From NCBI GenBank assembly GCA_020698575.1, contig CM036244.1, forward strand, positions 443,501 to 507,500: a DNA stretch of 64,000 nt, in the 5' to 3' direction. Positions 34,801-40,904 of the stretch are shown one piece after another. The first letter of the stretch is position 1, and each line of letters begins with the position of its first letter. Under the pieces are notes generated by a model, which had not been told where the DNA came from, made no database searches, and was given only the letters and a program-made list of their open reading frames with translations. Origin of the DNA: Bostrychus sinensis (taxonomy: Eukaryota; Chordata; Actinopteri; Gobiiformes; Eleotridae). The position numbers were made by a program, and so were the translations under genes.

Positions 34801-35309
34801 ATGGCAAATAAACTGAACTGAACTGTACTGCAGTCTAAATCAAAACAATGGTCTGTGGGTTGCCAGTCTTTCTGTTTTCCTGATTGAACAATCAGCAATG
34901 CAGAGTTTAGGACCAAAACAAAAAACTGTAAACATAAACAACTTGGGCTTAACATTCAATATTTTTTTAATGTGAATAAATCAGCTGCACCATTGTTATC
35001 AGCAAAACTAATATTTAATTTAAACATGTTTACATATCTGGGGACACGTGGGTAATTTTTATGAAACAAAATAAATATATACTGCGCCTTTAAGTCCACT
35101 TAAGTAGTAGTTACTCATCCACCTCAGTGTGTAACAGCCACCGTGTCTCAGCCCTGAATGAGTCGGTTAGAGAGGAGTTTGTGGCTTATACAGATTTAGG
35201 ATGTTACCTTGTCGTCAGGAGAGTTGTCTTCCTGAGTTTCATCCACTTCCTGTCGACTCTTACCAGAAACACCAGCGCTGTCTTTGTTCGTTCGTTTTCT
35301 CAAAGGCAT
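14798..35309 (-). CDS. uimc1: BRCA1-A complex subunit RAP80 (UIMC1), 18 coding exons
   Basis: RAP80 binds K63-linked ubiquitin at DNA breaks and brings the Abraxas/BRCC36/BRCA1-A complex to them; it acts in the nucleus. CDS (minus): 35309-35208, 34079-34007, 33909-33791, 32756-32460, 30766-30104, 29183-29086, 28972-28831, 28745-28641, 27369-27320, 25915-25719, 24050-23998, 23891-23777, 23657-23406, 22696-22624, 21299-21188, 20578-20530, 18522-18489, 14966-14798. All introns are GT-AG and all phases join, giving about 900 codons (human 719). Seen: UIMs near residues 59-100; the Abraxas-interacting motif YYWGVPFCPRGLDPDAYTK; zinc fingers C727/C730/H742/C746 and C788/C791/H803/C807; and the C-terminal SPIRSFTAISEAQDCLIDF. 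The ATG has A at -3. Odd: exon 6 holds stops unless the frame shifts. The SUMO-interaction motif known in human RAP80 is not evident. Divergent from znf346. Confidence 0.95.
15302..15405 (+). mobile_element. SINE, 5' part (tRNA-like head)
   Basis: GACAGTAGCTCAGTCGGTAA resembles the 5' part of a tRNA with box A. The element continues after a hAT insertion at 16,357 and after a second insertion near 16,794, ending in ATCAATACATTACTATTATT. It is the same family as 3.4 and 7.7 kb. Confidence 0.75.
15406..16348. mobile_element. hAT-type element inside a SINE, TSD TGAGGAGT
   Basis: Starts AGAGATGTAACAATTC and ends CAGTGCATCGTCCCTAC. TGAGGAGT flanks both sides (15398-15405, 16349-16356), and the SINE sequence resumes across the break. 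It lies in the last uimc1 intron. No intact transposase. Confidence 0.85.
16417..16794 (+). mobile_element. Non-autonomous element, GGCAGCTCCAGG / GGGGCTACCCTGG ends
   Basis: Sits in the SINE tail, between two copies of GTATAAG-like flank. The body reads CTTGTGAAAT...AAGACCTTTTTAAG and ends AAGACCTTGGGGCTACCCTGG. The family recurs at 18.1, 23.0, 31.9, 46.4 (reverse) and 54.3 kb (reverse). Confidence 0.75.
16808..16856. repeat. (ATT)n SINE tail
   Basis: About 16 ATT/TTA triplets forming the 3' tail of the SINE begun at 15,302. Confidence 0.9.
16858..17260 (+). mobile_element. LINE reverse-transcriptase fragment, decayed
   Basis: The open stretch CVAAFLDVSDAVSSVPYEAI...FGVCGKMLAWICNYL resembles the palm region of CR1/jockey-type LINE reverse transcriptases. 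GVPQGSVIAPTLFILF follows at about 17,200. Between them lies about 120 bp of a different repeat (GGGGACTACGGATGGAAATT...). The frame is broken and the fragment is not functional. Confidence 0.75.
18099..18180 (+). mobile_element. Short internally deleted copy, CAGGGTAGCTCCAGG / CTACCCTGG ends
   Basis: An 80-bp derivative of the family at 16,417, retaining both ends and flanked by TAAT on each side. Confidence 0.65.
18489..18522 (-). CDS. uimc1: uimc1 exon 18 (34 nt)
   Basis: Acceptor TGTGTTTGACAG, donor CA|GTACGT. It encodes EAGPSGSTVRP. It was chosen because it is the only candidate found that converts phase 1 to phase 2 between exons 17 and 19. Sequence conservation is weak. Confidence 0.6.
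18583..19555 (+). mobile_element. hAT non-autonomous element, copy 1, TSD CTAACAAG
   Basis: Ends TAAGGGTGCTCCGATC and its mirror, with perfect 8-bp duplications CTAACAAG at 18575-18582 and 19556-19563. Subterminal regions are dense in GATCGGCCGATC palindromes. An ATG GCT GCT AAT GGA AAG start (MAANGKRK) near 19,020 may be the relic of a transposase N-terminus. It sits in the uimc1 intron upstream of exon 18. Confidence 0.93.
20040..20075. other. A-rich run, possible retroelement 3' end
   Basis: A run of about 20 A follows TAATAAAAAGACCTAG. It may be the 3' end of a LINE or SINE insertion; the body upstream is not recognised. Confidence 0.35.
20401..20511. repeat. 22-bp tandem repeat, about five units
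   Basis: Units of TGATAACTTTGTGTGTGTG in the intron just downstream of uimc1 exon 17. In minus-strand frames it reads SYHTHTKL, which is an artefact. Confidence 0.93.
20530..20578 (-). CDS. uimc1: uimc1 exon 17
   Basis: Encodes TGGLLSALDQSDRRDS, comparable to human EGRLLSFLEQSEH. Acceptor GAATGTTTCAG, donor TTCAG|GTGCGG. A 22-bp tandem repeat starts about 20 bases into the intron. Confidence 0.85.
21188..21299 (-). CDS. uimc1: uimc1 exon 16, second zinc finger
   Basis: Encodes EKCYLCHRAVPLKDYSRHTE then RCLQRR, matching human EKCYLCKSLVPFREYQCHVDSC. Acceptor CTCCTGTTTCAG, donor ACC|GTAAGA. Confidence 0.96.
21420..22525 (+). mobile_element. 5'-truncated LINE (CR1/Rex-like reverse transcriptase), frameshifted
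   Basis: KGVPQGSVLGPLLFIIYIND, then FYADDSYLLL (the catalytic YADD), then in another frame NADKTKPMLFSNCKKL and YKYLGVLIDDKLTFKPHIDN are successive reverse-transcriptase motifs. The tail TGGCCAGGACTCCCTTGAAA...CCTGGTTAAATAAAGG is the family's 3' UTR. Frameshifts after YADD and several stops show it is dead. The 151-codon frame at 21,513-21,968 is part of it. Confidence 0.88.
22624..22696 (-). CDS. uimc1: uimc1 exon 15
   Basis: Encodes ASPKLRRKRTRRGEAEETNH, a basic linker between the fingers (human has RRQKEAKTKSD here). The acceptor TCGTTTAG at 22,697 is required; the nearby AAAG at 22,686 gives an in-frame stop. Donor GA|GTACGT. Confidence 0.82.
22992..23401 (+). mobile_element. GGCAGCT...GGGGCT-type element abutting uimc1 exon 14
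   Basis: Starts CAGGGCAGCTACAGG and ends GACCTTGGGGCT directly before the exon 14 donor. It is the same family as the copy at 16,417, where the end reads GGGGCTACCCTGG. Confidence 0.75.
23406..23657 (-). CDS. uimc1: uimc1 exon 14, first zinc finger
   Basis: Contains VQCPICLRAFPSEEIEMHAA then FC, a C-x2-C-x11-H-x3-C finger matching human VSCPLCDQCFPPTKIERHAMYC. Acceptor CTGTCGCCCCAG, donor AGAG|GTGAGC. The donor's intronic bases coincide with the end of an interspersed repeat (22,992-23,401). Confidence 0.95.
23777..23891 (-). CDS. uimc1: uimc1 exon 13
   Basis: Encodes an acidic Pro-rich linker (PPDKSPEIETVQVDSPAADE...). Acceptor GCTGTTTAG, donor GAGG|GTAAGC, phase 0 in and 1 out. Confidence 0.85.
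23998..24050 (-). CDS. uimc1: uimc1 exon 12
   Basis: Encodes ETQLSDNDSTQDLTLPSQ, comparable to human ETQLSSSETFDLE. Acceptor GTTTTTACAG, donor CAG|GTGAAA. Confidence 0.87.
24532..25459. mobile_element. MITE with CCGTATTTTCCGCAC ends, TA target site
   Basis: TA|CCGTATTTTCCGCACAAT at the left mirrors GTGTGGAAAATACGG|TA at the right. AATAAGGCGCA words lie at both ends. A TA duplication suggests a Tc1/mariner-type origin. The interior holds a piece of another element (TAGGGATGCACTGATACC near 24,763). Located in the uimc1 intron between exons 12 and 11. Confidence 0.82.
25719..25915 (-). CDS. uimc1: uimc1 exon 11, acidic linker
   Basis: Starts RRSRRRRGKVKEPESDEERV, then a Glu/Gln-rich stretch ending SDWEVCP. 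Acceptor TTTGATTTCAG, donor CCAG|GTAAAG, phase 1 out. Confidence 0.88.
26030..26725. repeat. AT-rich GTAATAA-word repeat, MITE-like
   Basis: Imperfect inverted structure with GATAATGTAATAATGGCC at the left and GGCCATTCCTACATTATTGG at the right. No protein. Intron of uimc1. Confidence 0.5.
27320..27369 (-). CDS. uimc1: uimc1 exon 10
   Basis: A 50-nt exon encoding KSPSPESDSPRNYLTT. Acceptor TTTTTGTTCCAG, donor AG|GTACAG. Phase 0 in and 2 out fits both neighbours. Confidence 0.8.
27795..28310 (-). mobile_element. Reverse copy of a LINE/SINE tail, interrupted
   Basis: GAACGGCTAGTGCCGTAAAT and ATCACCATCCGTAGTCCCC are the reverse complement of the repeat at 17,076-17,160. They are separated here by about 400 bp of other sequence, so the copy has been interrupted. 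Confidence 0.55.
28472..28636. repeat. CTGGTCTGGTCC/CTGGTCTAGTCC minisatellite beside uimc1 exon 9
   Basis: Roughly 13 units of 11-12 bp, related in sequence to CTGGTTTAGTC. The array reaches to within five bases of the exon 9 donor on the minus strand. Confidence 0.9.
28641..28745 (-). CDS. uimc1: uimc1 exon 9, helix of the Abraxas-interacting region
   Basis: Encodes VIVAQMEVYEKSLKQAQRAL followed by LKKLEWGEPILPQPE, matching human QLEVYQKSLKMAQRQLLNKK. Acceptor GTTTCAG, donor GAG|GTACAG. A minisatellite starts within about five bases of the donor. Confidence 0.96.
28831..28972 (-). CDS. uimc1: uimc1 exon 8, Abraxas-interacting region
   Basis: Encodes STVHYYWGVPFCPRGLDPD then AYTK, matching human NYFWGIPFCPDGVDPNQYTK, the core of the segment that docks Abraxas. 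Acceptor TTGTTTTCAG, donor AAA|GTAACT. Confidence 0.97.
29086..29183 (-). CDS. uimc1: uimc1 exon 7
   Basis: Acceptor CGTCTTTAG, donor CAG|GTAACT, phase 0 in and 2 out. It encodes PVASPSPVFPEERPVLQT..., another SPVF motif like those of exon 6. Confidence 0.82.
29245..30050 (-). mobile_element. hAT-like element whose interior is an AGGACTAAACC minisatellite
   Basis: The left part has TTTTCACACCAAAACATG and the right end has CACACTTTGAGAACCGCTG. Between them (29,296-29,950) is a run of AGGACTAAACC / AAATCCAAGACTAA units. A second element with the same ends and interior lies at 56,336-57,163. Intron 6 of uimc1. Confidence 0.72.
30104..30766 (-). CDS. uimc1: uimc1 exon 6, with internal frame conflict
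   Basis: Acceptor CGCCTCCCAG, donor ACG|GTAACT. Both ends are in phase 0 and the length is 663, divisible by three. The first part (SCDSTQIEHCVLLKSPVFPSS...) and last part (YVEEEHDTSHLSEQELTAD, WSDDEDDD) are coding-like in one frame, but that frame has stops at 30463-30461, further in, and at 30286-30284. Between them only the +1 frame is open (NLRKSPVLGQKDSSCALK... to 30,271). Possible causes are assembly indels, real frameshifting mutations, or unrecognised introns. Degenerate K/R-SPVF motifs recur through the exon. Confidence 0.7.
31020..31330. repeat. Dispersed repeat shared with 14.03-14.56 kb
   Basis: GGTCAGACCAGAGGCAGGAG and GGTTATTACCAACGTCTG match the 14-kb copy. Identity unknown. 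Intron 5 of uimc1. Confidence 0.6.
31948..32366 (+). mobile_element. GGGTATCTCCAGG...GGGGCTACCTTG element
   Basis: A full-length copy of the family at 16,417, flanked by TTACT on both sides. Intron of uimc1. Confidence 0.72.
32460..32756 (-). CDS. uimc1: uimc1 exon 5
   Basis: Acceptor TTCTCTCAG, donor CAG|GTTTGT, 99 codons, phase 0 both ends. It starts MLGESKTQSLI, completing UIM2, then runs through a low-complexity Ser/Lys-rich linker with a KRTKKRKRGEG basic cluster that could serve in nuclear import. Confidence 0.88.
33053..33115 (-). mobile_element. LINE tail fragment
   Basis: The reverse complement contains TTGGACAGCCAGGACATCCT and an AATGGATTTTTCC segment, a diverged copy of the LINE tail at 22,445-22,520. 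Confidence 0.5.
33791..33909 (-). CDS. uimc1: uimc1 exon 4, ubiquitin-interacting motifs
   Basis: Encodes MTEEEMMDLALRLSEHEA (UIM1) and EEEEAVRRAIQDS (start of UIM2), the tandem helices that read K63 chains; compare human MTEEEQFALALKMSEQEA. I chose the acceptor GGTGATGCAG|AG at 33,910 because it restores phase with exon 3. The upstream TTACAG at 33,957 would bring in a stop. The donor is AGT|GTGAGT. Confidence 0.93.
34007..34079 (-). CDS. uimc1: uimc1 exon 3
   Basis: Acceptor GGCTTTTTCAG, donor AAAG|GTAGCA. It encodes a basic linker (DEASNPAATRQIRRKDRENK...) just before the UIMs, phase 0 in and phase 1 out. Support comes from splice sites and phase; sequence similarity to human is weak. Confidence 0.78.
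34310..34830 (+). mobile_element. Decayed LINE 3' region
   Basis: CTCCTTCCGTCAGGGAAACG and TTCCACAAGCTGTGTTGACC are recurrent 3'-coding segments of fish LINEs. The stretch ends GGCAAATAAACTGAACTGAA. No open frame. Intron 2 of uimc1 (upstream of exon 3). Confidence 0.55.
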
Positions 35310-35332
35310 CCTGCTCTGCTCCTGACAAACGG
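35208..35332 (-). CDS. uimc1: uimc1 exon 2, start codon
   Basis: The acceptor TTTGCAG precedes 35,332 and the donor AAG|GTAACA ends the exon. The ATG at 35309-35307 opens MPLRKRTNKDSAGVS, matching the basic MPRRKKK start of human RAP80. It contributes 34 codons and ends in phase 0. Confidence 0.9.
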
Positions 35333-35437
35333 CTGCAAACACACAACAAACATTCATACTATTATATTATATCACACTAAATTATATTACACTATGTTAT
35401 ATTATATTATATTATAGGACAGTGGATATACGGGTAC

Positions 35438-35890
35438 TAGGGGTGTAACGATAAGTTTTTGCAACGATACGATATGTATCAATTAGAAGTGTTTCGATAC
35501 GATTCAAGAACGATATTGGCTAATTTGGAACGATATGATTGGATACGATTCAACATCTTCGTATTGATGATCGATACAGCAACTTTTTGCCAAAAATCAT
35601 AAAAGTTTACTCTCAAATGTAGCACCGCGGCCGGGGTTGATTATGTCCAGCAGACAGAGAGTGAAGAAAAGTTGAATTAACATTTTATTTAATTAAAAAC
35701 ACAAAATTTATCTCCAAAAAGCCATATCTGGTTTTATTTTAACATACATTTCTAATTTCGATATTTCCGATATTATTGATTGATACTTCATGTGTATCAA
35801 TATTCAATTCTTAGAAAACGATACGATTCGATACAAAGTCATGTGTCAATGTAGTTGTATCATAGGAAAAAAAAAATCAATACATCGATA
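35438..35890. mobile_element. hAT-like element, TAGGGGTGTAACGATA end, embedded in a minisatellite
   Basis: The left end TAGGGGTGTAACGATAAG follows a single minisatellite unit (GGACAGTGGATATACGGGTA, 35,417-35,436). The interior has repeated CGATACGAT words. The remainder of the 27/28-bp array follows at 35,888. The right terminus is not intact. A related fragment lies at 46,165-46,330. Intron 1 of uimc1. Confidence 0.65.
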
Positions 35891-36895
35891 CAGTTACAGA
35901 GGAGGAACAGTGGATATATGGTACAGAGGAGGGACAGTGGATATATGGGTACAGAGGAGGGACAGTGGATATATGGGTACAGAGGAGGGACAGTGGATAT
36001 ATGGTACAGAGGAGGGACAGTGGATATATGGTACAGAAGAGGAACAGTGGATATATGGTACAGAGGAGGGACAGTGGATATATGGTACAGAGGAGGGACA
36101 GTGGATATATGGGTACAGAGGAGGGACAGTGGATATATGGTACAGAGGAGGGACAGTGGATATATGGTACAGAAGAGGAACAGTGGATATATGGTACAGA
36201 GGAGGGACAGTGGATATATGGGTACAGAGGAGGGACAGTGGATATATGGTACAGAGGAGGGACAGTGGATATATGGTACAGAAGAGGAACAGTGGATATA
36301 TGGTACAGAGGAGGGACAGTGGATATATGGTACAGAGGAGGGACAGTGGATATATGGTACAGAGGAGGGTACAGAGGAGGGACAGTGGACATATGGTACA
36401 GAGGAGGGACAGTGGATATATGGGTACAGAGGAGGGACAGTGGATATATGGGTACAGAGGAGGGACAGTGGATATATGGGTACAGAGGAGGGACAGTGGA
36501 TATATGGGTACAGAGGAGGGACAGTGGATATATGGTACAGAGGAGGGTACAGAGGAGGGACAGTGGACATATGGTACAGAGGAGGGACAGTGGATATATG
36601 GGTACAGAGGAGGGACAGTGGATATATGGGTACAGAGGAGGGACAGTGGATATATGGTACAGAGGAGGGACAGTGGATATATGGTACAGAGGAGGGTACA
36701 GAGGAGGGACAGTGGATATATGGGTACAGAGGAGGGACAGTGGACATATGGTACAGAGGAGGGACAGTGGATATATGGGTACAGAGGAGGGACAGTGGAT
36801 ATATGGTACAGAGGAGGGACAGTGGATATATGGGTACAGAGGAGGGACAGTGGATATATGGTACAGAGGAGGGACAGTGGATATATGGGTACAAA
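35888..36895. repeat. 27/28-bp minisatellite, about 36 units
   Basis: Units GTACAGAGGAGGGACAGTGG followed by ATATATG or ATATATGG. Some junctions carry a 12-bp GTACAGAGGAGG stutter. One unit lies on the other side of the hAT-like insert at 35,438. Open frames of 170-405 codons are repeat artefacts. Intron 1 of uimc1. Confidence 0.96.
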
Positions 36896-36899
36896 GATG

Positions 36900-37497
36900 A
36901 GGCTGAGGATGCAGAGGAGGGGATCAGAGGAGCAGAGGATTCACACTTCTGCACATACCAAAGGCTCAGCTCATTTATCATTCATCTGTGCTAATTTATA
37001 CAAATAAACACGCAGTCAAGTCAGCGTTAGTTTTTTATATAAAGAAGGCAATTTTGAAAATTGTGGGCGTAAATTCGCCGTTTGTTCTTGGACACATTAT
37101 TTACAGTTTACCTGAAAATGTCGGTGACCCTCGCATCCGTTTTCCGCTCATTTGTCACGAACAACAACCAAACCTATTATTTAAATACAAAATTATTTTA
37201 GTCAGAATCCCGAGACAACAGCAGCGTACGTGTTTACTAATAAAAAATACGACAATAATACTTATTTTCGATAACCTGTCTCTGAAACTGTCTCTGAAAC
37301 TGCCCCGAACTCGGTTGACATGGAAACAGGCAGCGCGAAAAACTGACGGTTATTGAGCAAGTAACGTTATTTTAACATGGTTTTGTGTTCAGTAAACAGC
37401 TAAATAAAATGGCAAAACGACGTCTTTGTTTATTCTGGTACTTAATATTCAGCAAACTCTGTAGTAAAGTTGAAATATTCAGTTTTTAGTTACTCAC
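36900..37497. other. Remainder of uimc1 intron 1, nothing recognised
   Basis: Unique sequence between the minisatellite and the exon 1 donor. A 122-codon plus-strand frame (36,988-37,356) resembles no family and is probably chance. Confidence 0.4.
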
Positions 37498-37560
37498 GGA
37501 ACACTTTTCCTCACTTTCGCGGAGCCATGTTTGTTTCCCCTTGCGCGTGGTCACGTGACG
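37498..37560 (-). other. uimc1: uimc1 exon 1, 5' untranslated (approximate start)
   Basis: The minus strand reads ...GGAAAAGTGTTCC|GTGAGTAACT, a strong donor with the exon edge at 37,498. The next acceptor (TGTGTTTGCAG at 35,333) leads into the coding exon. The exon contains a five-codon upstream ORF (37528-37511, MAPRK then stop). The transcription start is a guess placed at the E-box. Confidence 0.65.
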
Positions 37561-37591
37561 GCGACGTAACGCGGCTTGTGGCGTGACGTAA
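37550..37591. promoter_or_regulatory. uimc1 promoter motifs: GTCACGTGAC E-box and TGACGTAA CRE-like
   Basis: GTCACGTGAC at 37550-37559 is a palindromic CACGTG E-box of the USF/CLEAR type. TGACGTAA at 37584-37591 is a CRE/ATF-like half-palindrome. Both lie within 100 bp of the exon 1 donor in CpG-rich sequence with no TATA box, as expected for a housekeeping promoter. Binding is inferred, not shown. Confidence 0.55.
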
Positions 37592-37715
37592 GAAGAAGCC
37601 GTGCGAAAAGCGAAGAAAGGATTTATTTAAAGAATAACTCAGCCCTGGCCCAGGCCTGACTCTGCCCACTGCCAGAGAGAAAACTGCTCAAAAAGTGTGC
37701 AGAGACCTGGCAGAG

Positions 37716-38415
37716 ACAGAGGAGGAGACAGAGGAGGAGACAGAGGAGGAGACAGAGGAGGAACTGAGGAGGAGACAGAGGAAGAGACAGAGGAGGAGAC
37801 AGAGGAAGAGACAGAGGGAGGAGACAGAGGAGGAACTGAGGGAGGAGACAGAGGAGGAGACAGAGGAGGAACTGAGGGAGGAGACAGAGGAGGAACAGAG
37901 GAGGAGACAGAGGAGGAGACAGAGGAGGAACTGAGGAGGAACAGAGGAGGAGACAGAGGAGGAGACAGAGGAGGAGACAGAGGAGGAACTGAGGGAGGAG
38001 ACAGAGGAGGAACAGAGGAGGAGACAGAGGAGGAACTGAGGGAGGAGACAGAGGAGGAACAGAGGAGGAGACAGAGGAGGAACTGAGGGAGGAGACAGAG
38101 GAGGAACAGAGGAGGAGACAGAGGAGGAACTGAGGGAGGAGACAGAGGAGGAACAGAGGAGGAGACAGAGGAGGAGACAGAGGAGGAGACAGAGGAGGAA
38201 CTGAGGGAGGAGACAGAGGAGGAACTGAGGGAGGAGACAGAGGAGGAACAGAGGAGGAACAGAGGAGGAGACAGAGGAGGAGACAGAGGAGGAACTGAGG
38301 GAGGAGACAGAGGAGGAACTGAGGGAGGAGACAGAGGAGGAACAGAGGAGGAGACAGAGGAGGAGACAGAGGGAGGAGACAGAGGAGGAGACAGAGGGAG
38401 GAGACAGAGGAGGAG
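37716..38415. repeat. Polypurine minisatellite, GGAGACAGAGGA units
   Basis: About 700 bp of GGAGACAGAGGAGGAACTGA-type units of 9-24 bp. The + strand is almost pure purine, with only scattered C and T. It lies about 150 bp upstream of the likely uimc1 start. Frames encoding EETEEE or SSSVSSLP are artefacts. Confidence 0.95.
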
Positions 38416-38974
38416 CGAGGCCTGGGCCTGTGACTGACAGCTGTCAGAGAAGTCATGGACCTCCTCCACAGCAGGGGGCGCCAAGTCCCAGGAAGGGGAA
38501 CAAATAAAGGACATCTGGACTAATGTTTTATGTTGCTTTTATAATAACACATCTGAAATATTGTGAGAACGGCGTCGCGCGCCGCGGCAGTAACGTGTGC
38601 TCTTTATTACTGAAGCTATTATTTCAGCTGAGAGCTGTTTTTGATCGAATCTCCGCGAGTAAGAAATCGATTGTCATCAAACAAAAAGTGACTTGGCAAG
38701 ACTAAAACACATCTGTGGAGTCAAAACTCGCCCCAGTGTCACTAATTTGTAGTTAAATACTGTCATTGATCAGAATCATTATACCTTACCTTACTGACAC
38801 ACGGGACAGTGACGCGCAGCCGTGAGAGGGGAGGGGGCGGAGCCTGAGCGGTAAATGCAGCGCTGAGTTTAGGAAAAAGACCCACACCTGGCAACACCTG
38901 GATTGGGACGAGCGGGCGGGGGAGAGAGACAGTGAGGGCGAGGAGAGCATGGGCGTGGGAGGAGATACTCTGCA

Positions 38975-40358
38975 CAGGTGAGGTAACACAGGTGAGGTAA
39001 CACAGGTGAGGTAACACAGGTGAGGTATTGCAGGTGAGGTAACGCAGGTGAGGTATCGCAGGTGAGGTAACACAGGTGAGGTAACACAGGTGAGGTAACA
39101 CAGGTGAGGTATCGCAGGTGAGGTAACACAGGTGAGGTAACACAGGTGAGGTAACAAAGGTGAGGTAACACAGGTGAGGTATTGCAGGTGAGGTAACGCA
39201 GGTGAGGTAACACAGGTGAGGTAACGCAGGTGAGGTATCGCAGGTGAGGTAACACAGGTGAGGTAACACAGGTGAGGTAACACAGGTGAGGTATCGCAGG
39301 TGAGGTAACACAGGTGAGGTAACACAGGTGAGGTATCACAGGTGAGGTAACTCAGGTGAGGTATCACAGGTGAGGTAACACAGGTGAGGTAACACAGGTG
39401 AGGTAACACAGGTGAGGTAACTCAGGTGAGGTATCACAGGTGAGGTATCACAGGTGAGGTAACACAGGTGAGGTAACACAGGTGAGGTATCGCAGGTGAG
39501 GTAACACAGGTGAGGTAACACAGGTGAGGTAACTCAGGTGAGGTATCACAGGTGAGGTAACACAGGTGAGGTAACACAGGTGAGGTAACACAGGTGAGGT
39601 ATCACTGGTGAGATATCACAGGTGAGGTAACACAGGTGAGGTAACACAGGTGAGGTATCGCAGGTGAGGTAACACAGGTGAGGTATCGCAGGTGAGGTAA
39701 CGCAGGTGAGGTATCACAGGTGAGGTAACACAGGTGAGGTATCGCAGGTGAGGTAACACAGGTGAGGTATCGCAGGTGAGGTAACGCAGGTGAGGTATCA
39801 CAGGTGAGGTAACACAGGTGAGGTAACACAGGTGAGGTAACACAGGTGAGGTAACGCAGGTGAGGTATCACAGGTGAGGTAACACAGGTGAGGTAACACA
39901 GGTGAGGTAACGCAGGTGAGGTATCACAGGTGAGGTATCACAGGTGAGGTATCACAGGTGAGGTAACACAGGTGAGGTAACGCAGGTGAGATATCACAGG
40001 TGAGGTATCACAGGTGAGGTAACACAGGTGAGGTATCACAGGTGAGGTAACACAGGTGAGGTAACACAGGTGAGGTATCACAGGTGAGGTATCACAGGTG
40101 AGGTAACACAGGTGAGGTAACACAGGTGAGATATCACAGGTGAGGTAACACAGGTGAGATAACACAGGTGAGGTAACACAGGTGAGGTATCACAGGTGAG
40201 GTATCACTGGTGAGATATCACAGGTGAGGTAACACAGGTGAGGTAACACAGGTGAGGTATCACAGGTGAGGTATCACTGGTGAGATATCACAGGTGAGGT
40301 AACACAGGTGAGGTAACACAGGTGAGGTAACAGGTGAGGTAACACAGGTGAGGTAACG
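38975..40358. repeat. 14-bp minisatellite, unit ACAGGTGAGGTAAC, about 98 copies
   Basis: A regular 14-bp unit with variants GTAACA, GTATCA, GTATCG and GTAACG. Nearly every unit has CAGGTGAG, which equals a 5' splice-site consensus on the + strand and contains the E2-box CAGGTG. Minus-strand frames reading LPHLCYLTC are artefacts. It lies between the divergent uimc1 and znf346 promoters. Confidence 0.97.
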
Positions 40359-40904
40359 AGGTCAAATACTACGTCACACTTGTCTATCTGGAACTATTGA
40401 GCAGAAATCCCACTGTTTGACCGTAGCAGAGCAGCACTCTGACGGTTTTCATTACAAAATGTGAATTTAGACCCTTTTTTTTACAAAACGGTCAAACATA
40501 AGACTATAGATAGTGAGATGTATCACTAAAGCCCGGTTTGTAGCTGATCAGCTAAAAAAAACTTGTTTTAGGGGTGAGTTGCTTTTTAAAAGTTTTGTTG
40601 TAGAAGTACATTATTATATGTGAAGATGTGTACTTATAAATTAATTTTCTTTTATTAAAAATATTTCAAAGAATGATTGAATAAATAATAAATCATGACT
40701 ATTTCATTTAAGAATTAGAGTTGGTGATTCTTCAGCCATGAAGAATGTGTGTCGCTAGCGGAAATAAGAAAAAACACAAAATACATTTGGTCTTAGACAT
40801 CAAAACTGTAAGCAGCAGCGCGCGCACTGGTTTAAAACGGTACTGCAGTCTGAATCAGAACAATGGTCTCTTTTCTGATTGGACGATGCAGTTCGAGAAC
40901 CAAC

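Noticed and set aside
35790..37007. Frames of 311-405 codons
   Set aside because: Repeat translation of the 27/28-bp minisatellite inside uimc1 intron 1, open in several frames and on both strands.
37623..38514. 277-291-codon minus-strand frames rich in Ser, Pro and Leu
   Set aside because: They are the pyrimidine strand of the polypurine array; no conserved sequence outside the repeat.
38763..40165. LPHLCYLTC-type frames on the minus strand
   Set aside because: Translation of the 14-bp CAGGTGAG array.
38975..40358. CRISPR-like regular array
   Set aside because: Units are contiguous 14-mers with no unique spacers, in a vertebrate context. The same reasoning applies to the other arrays.
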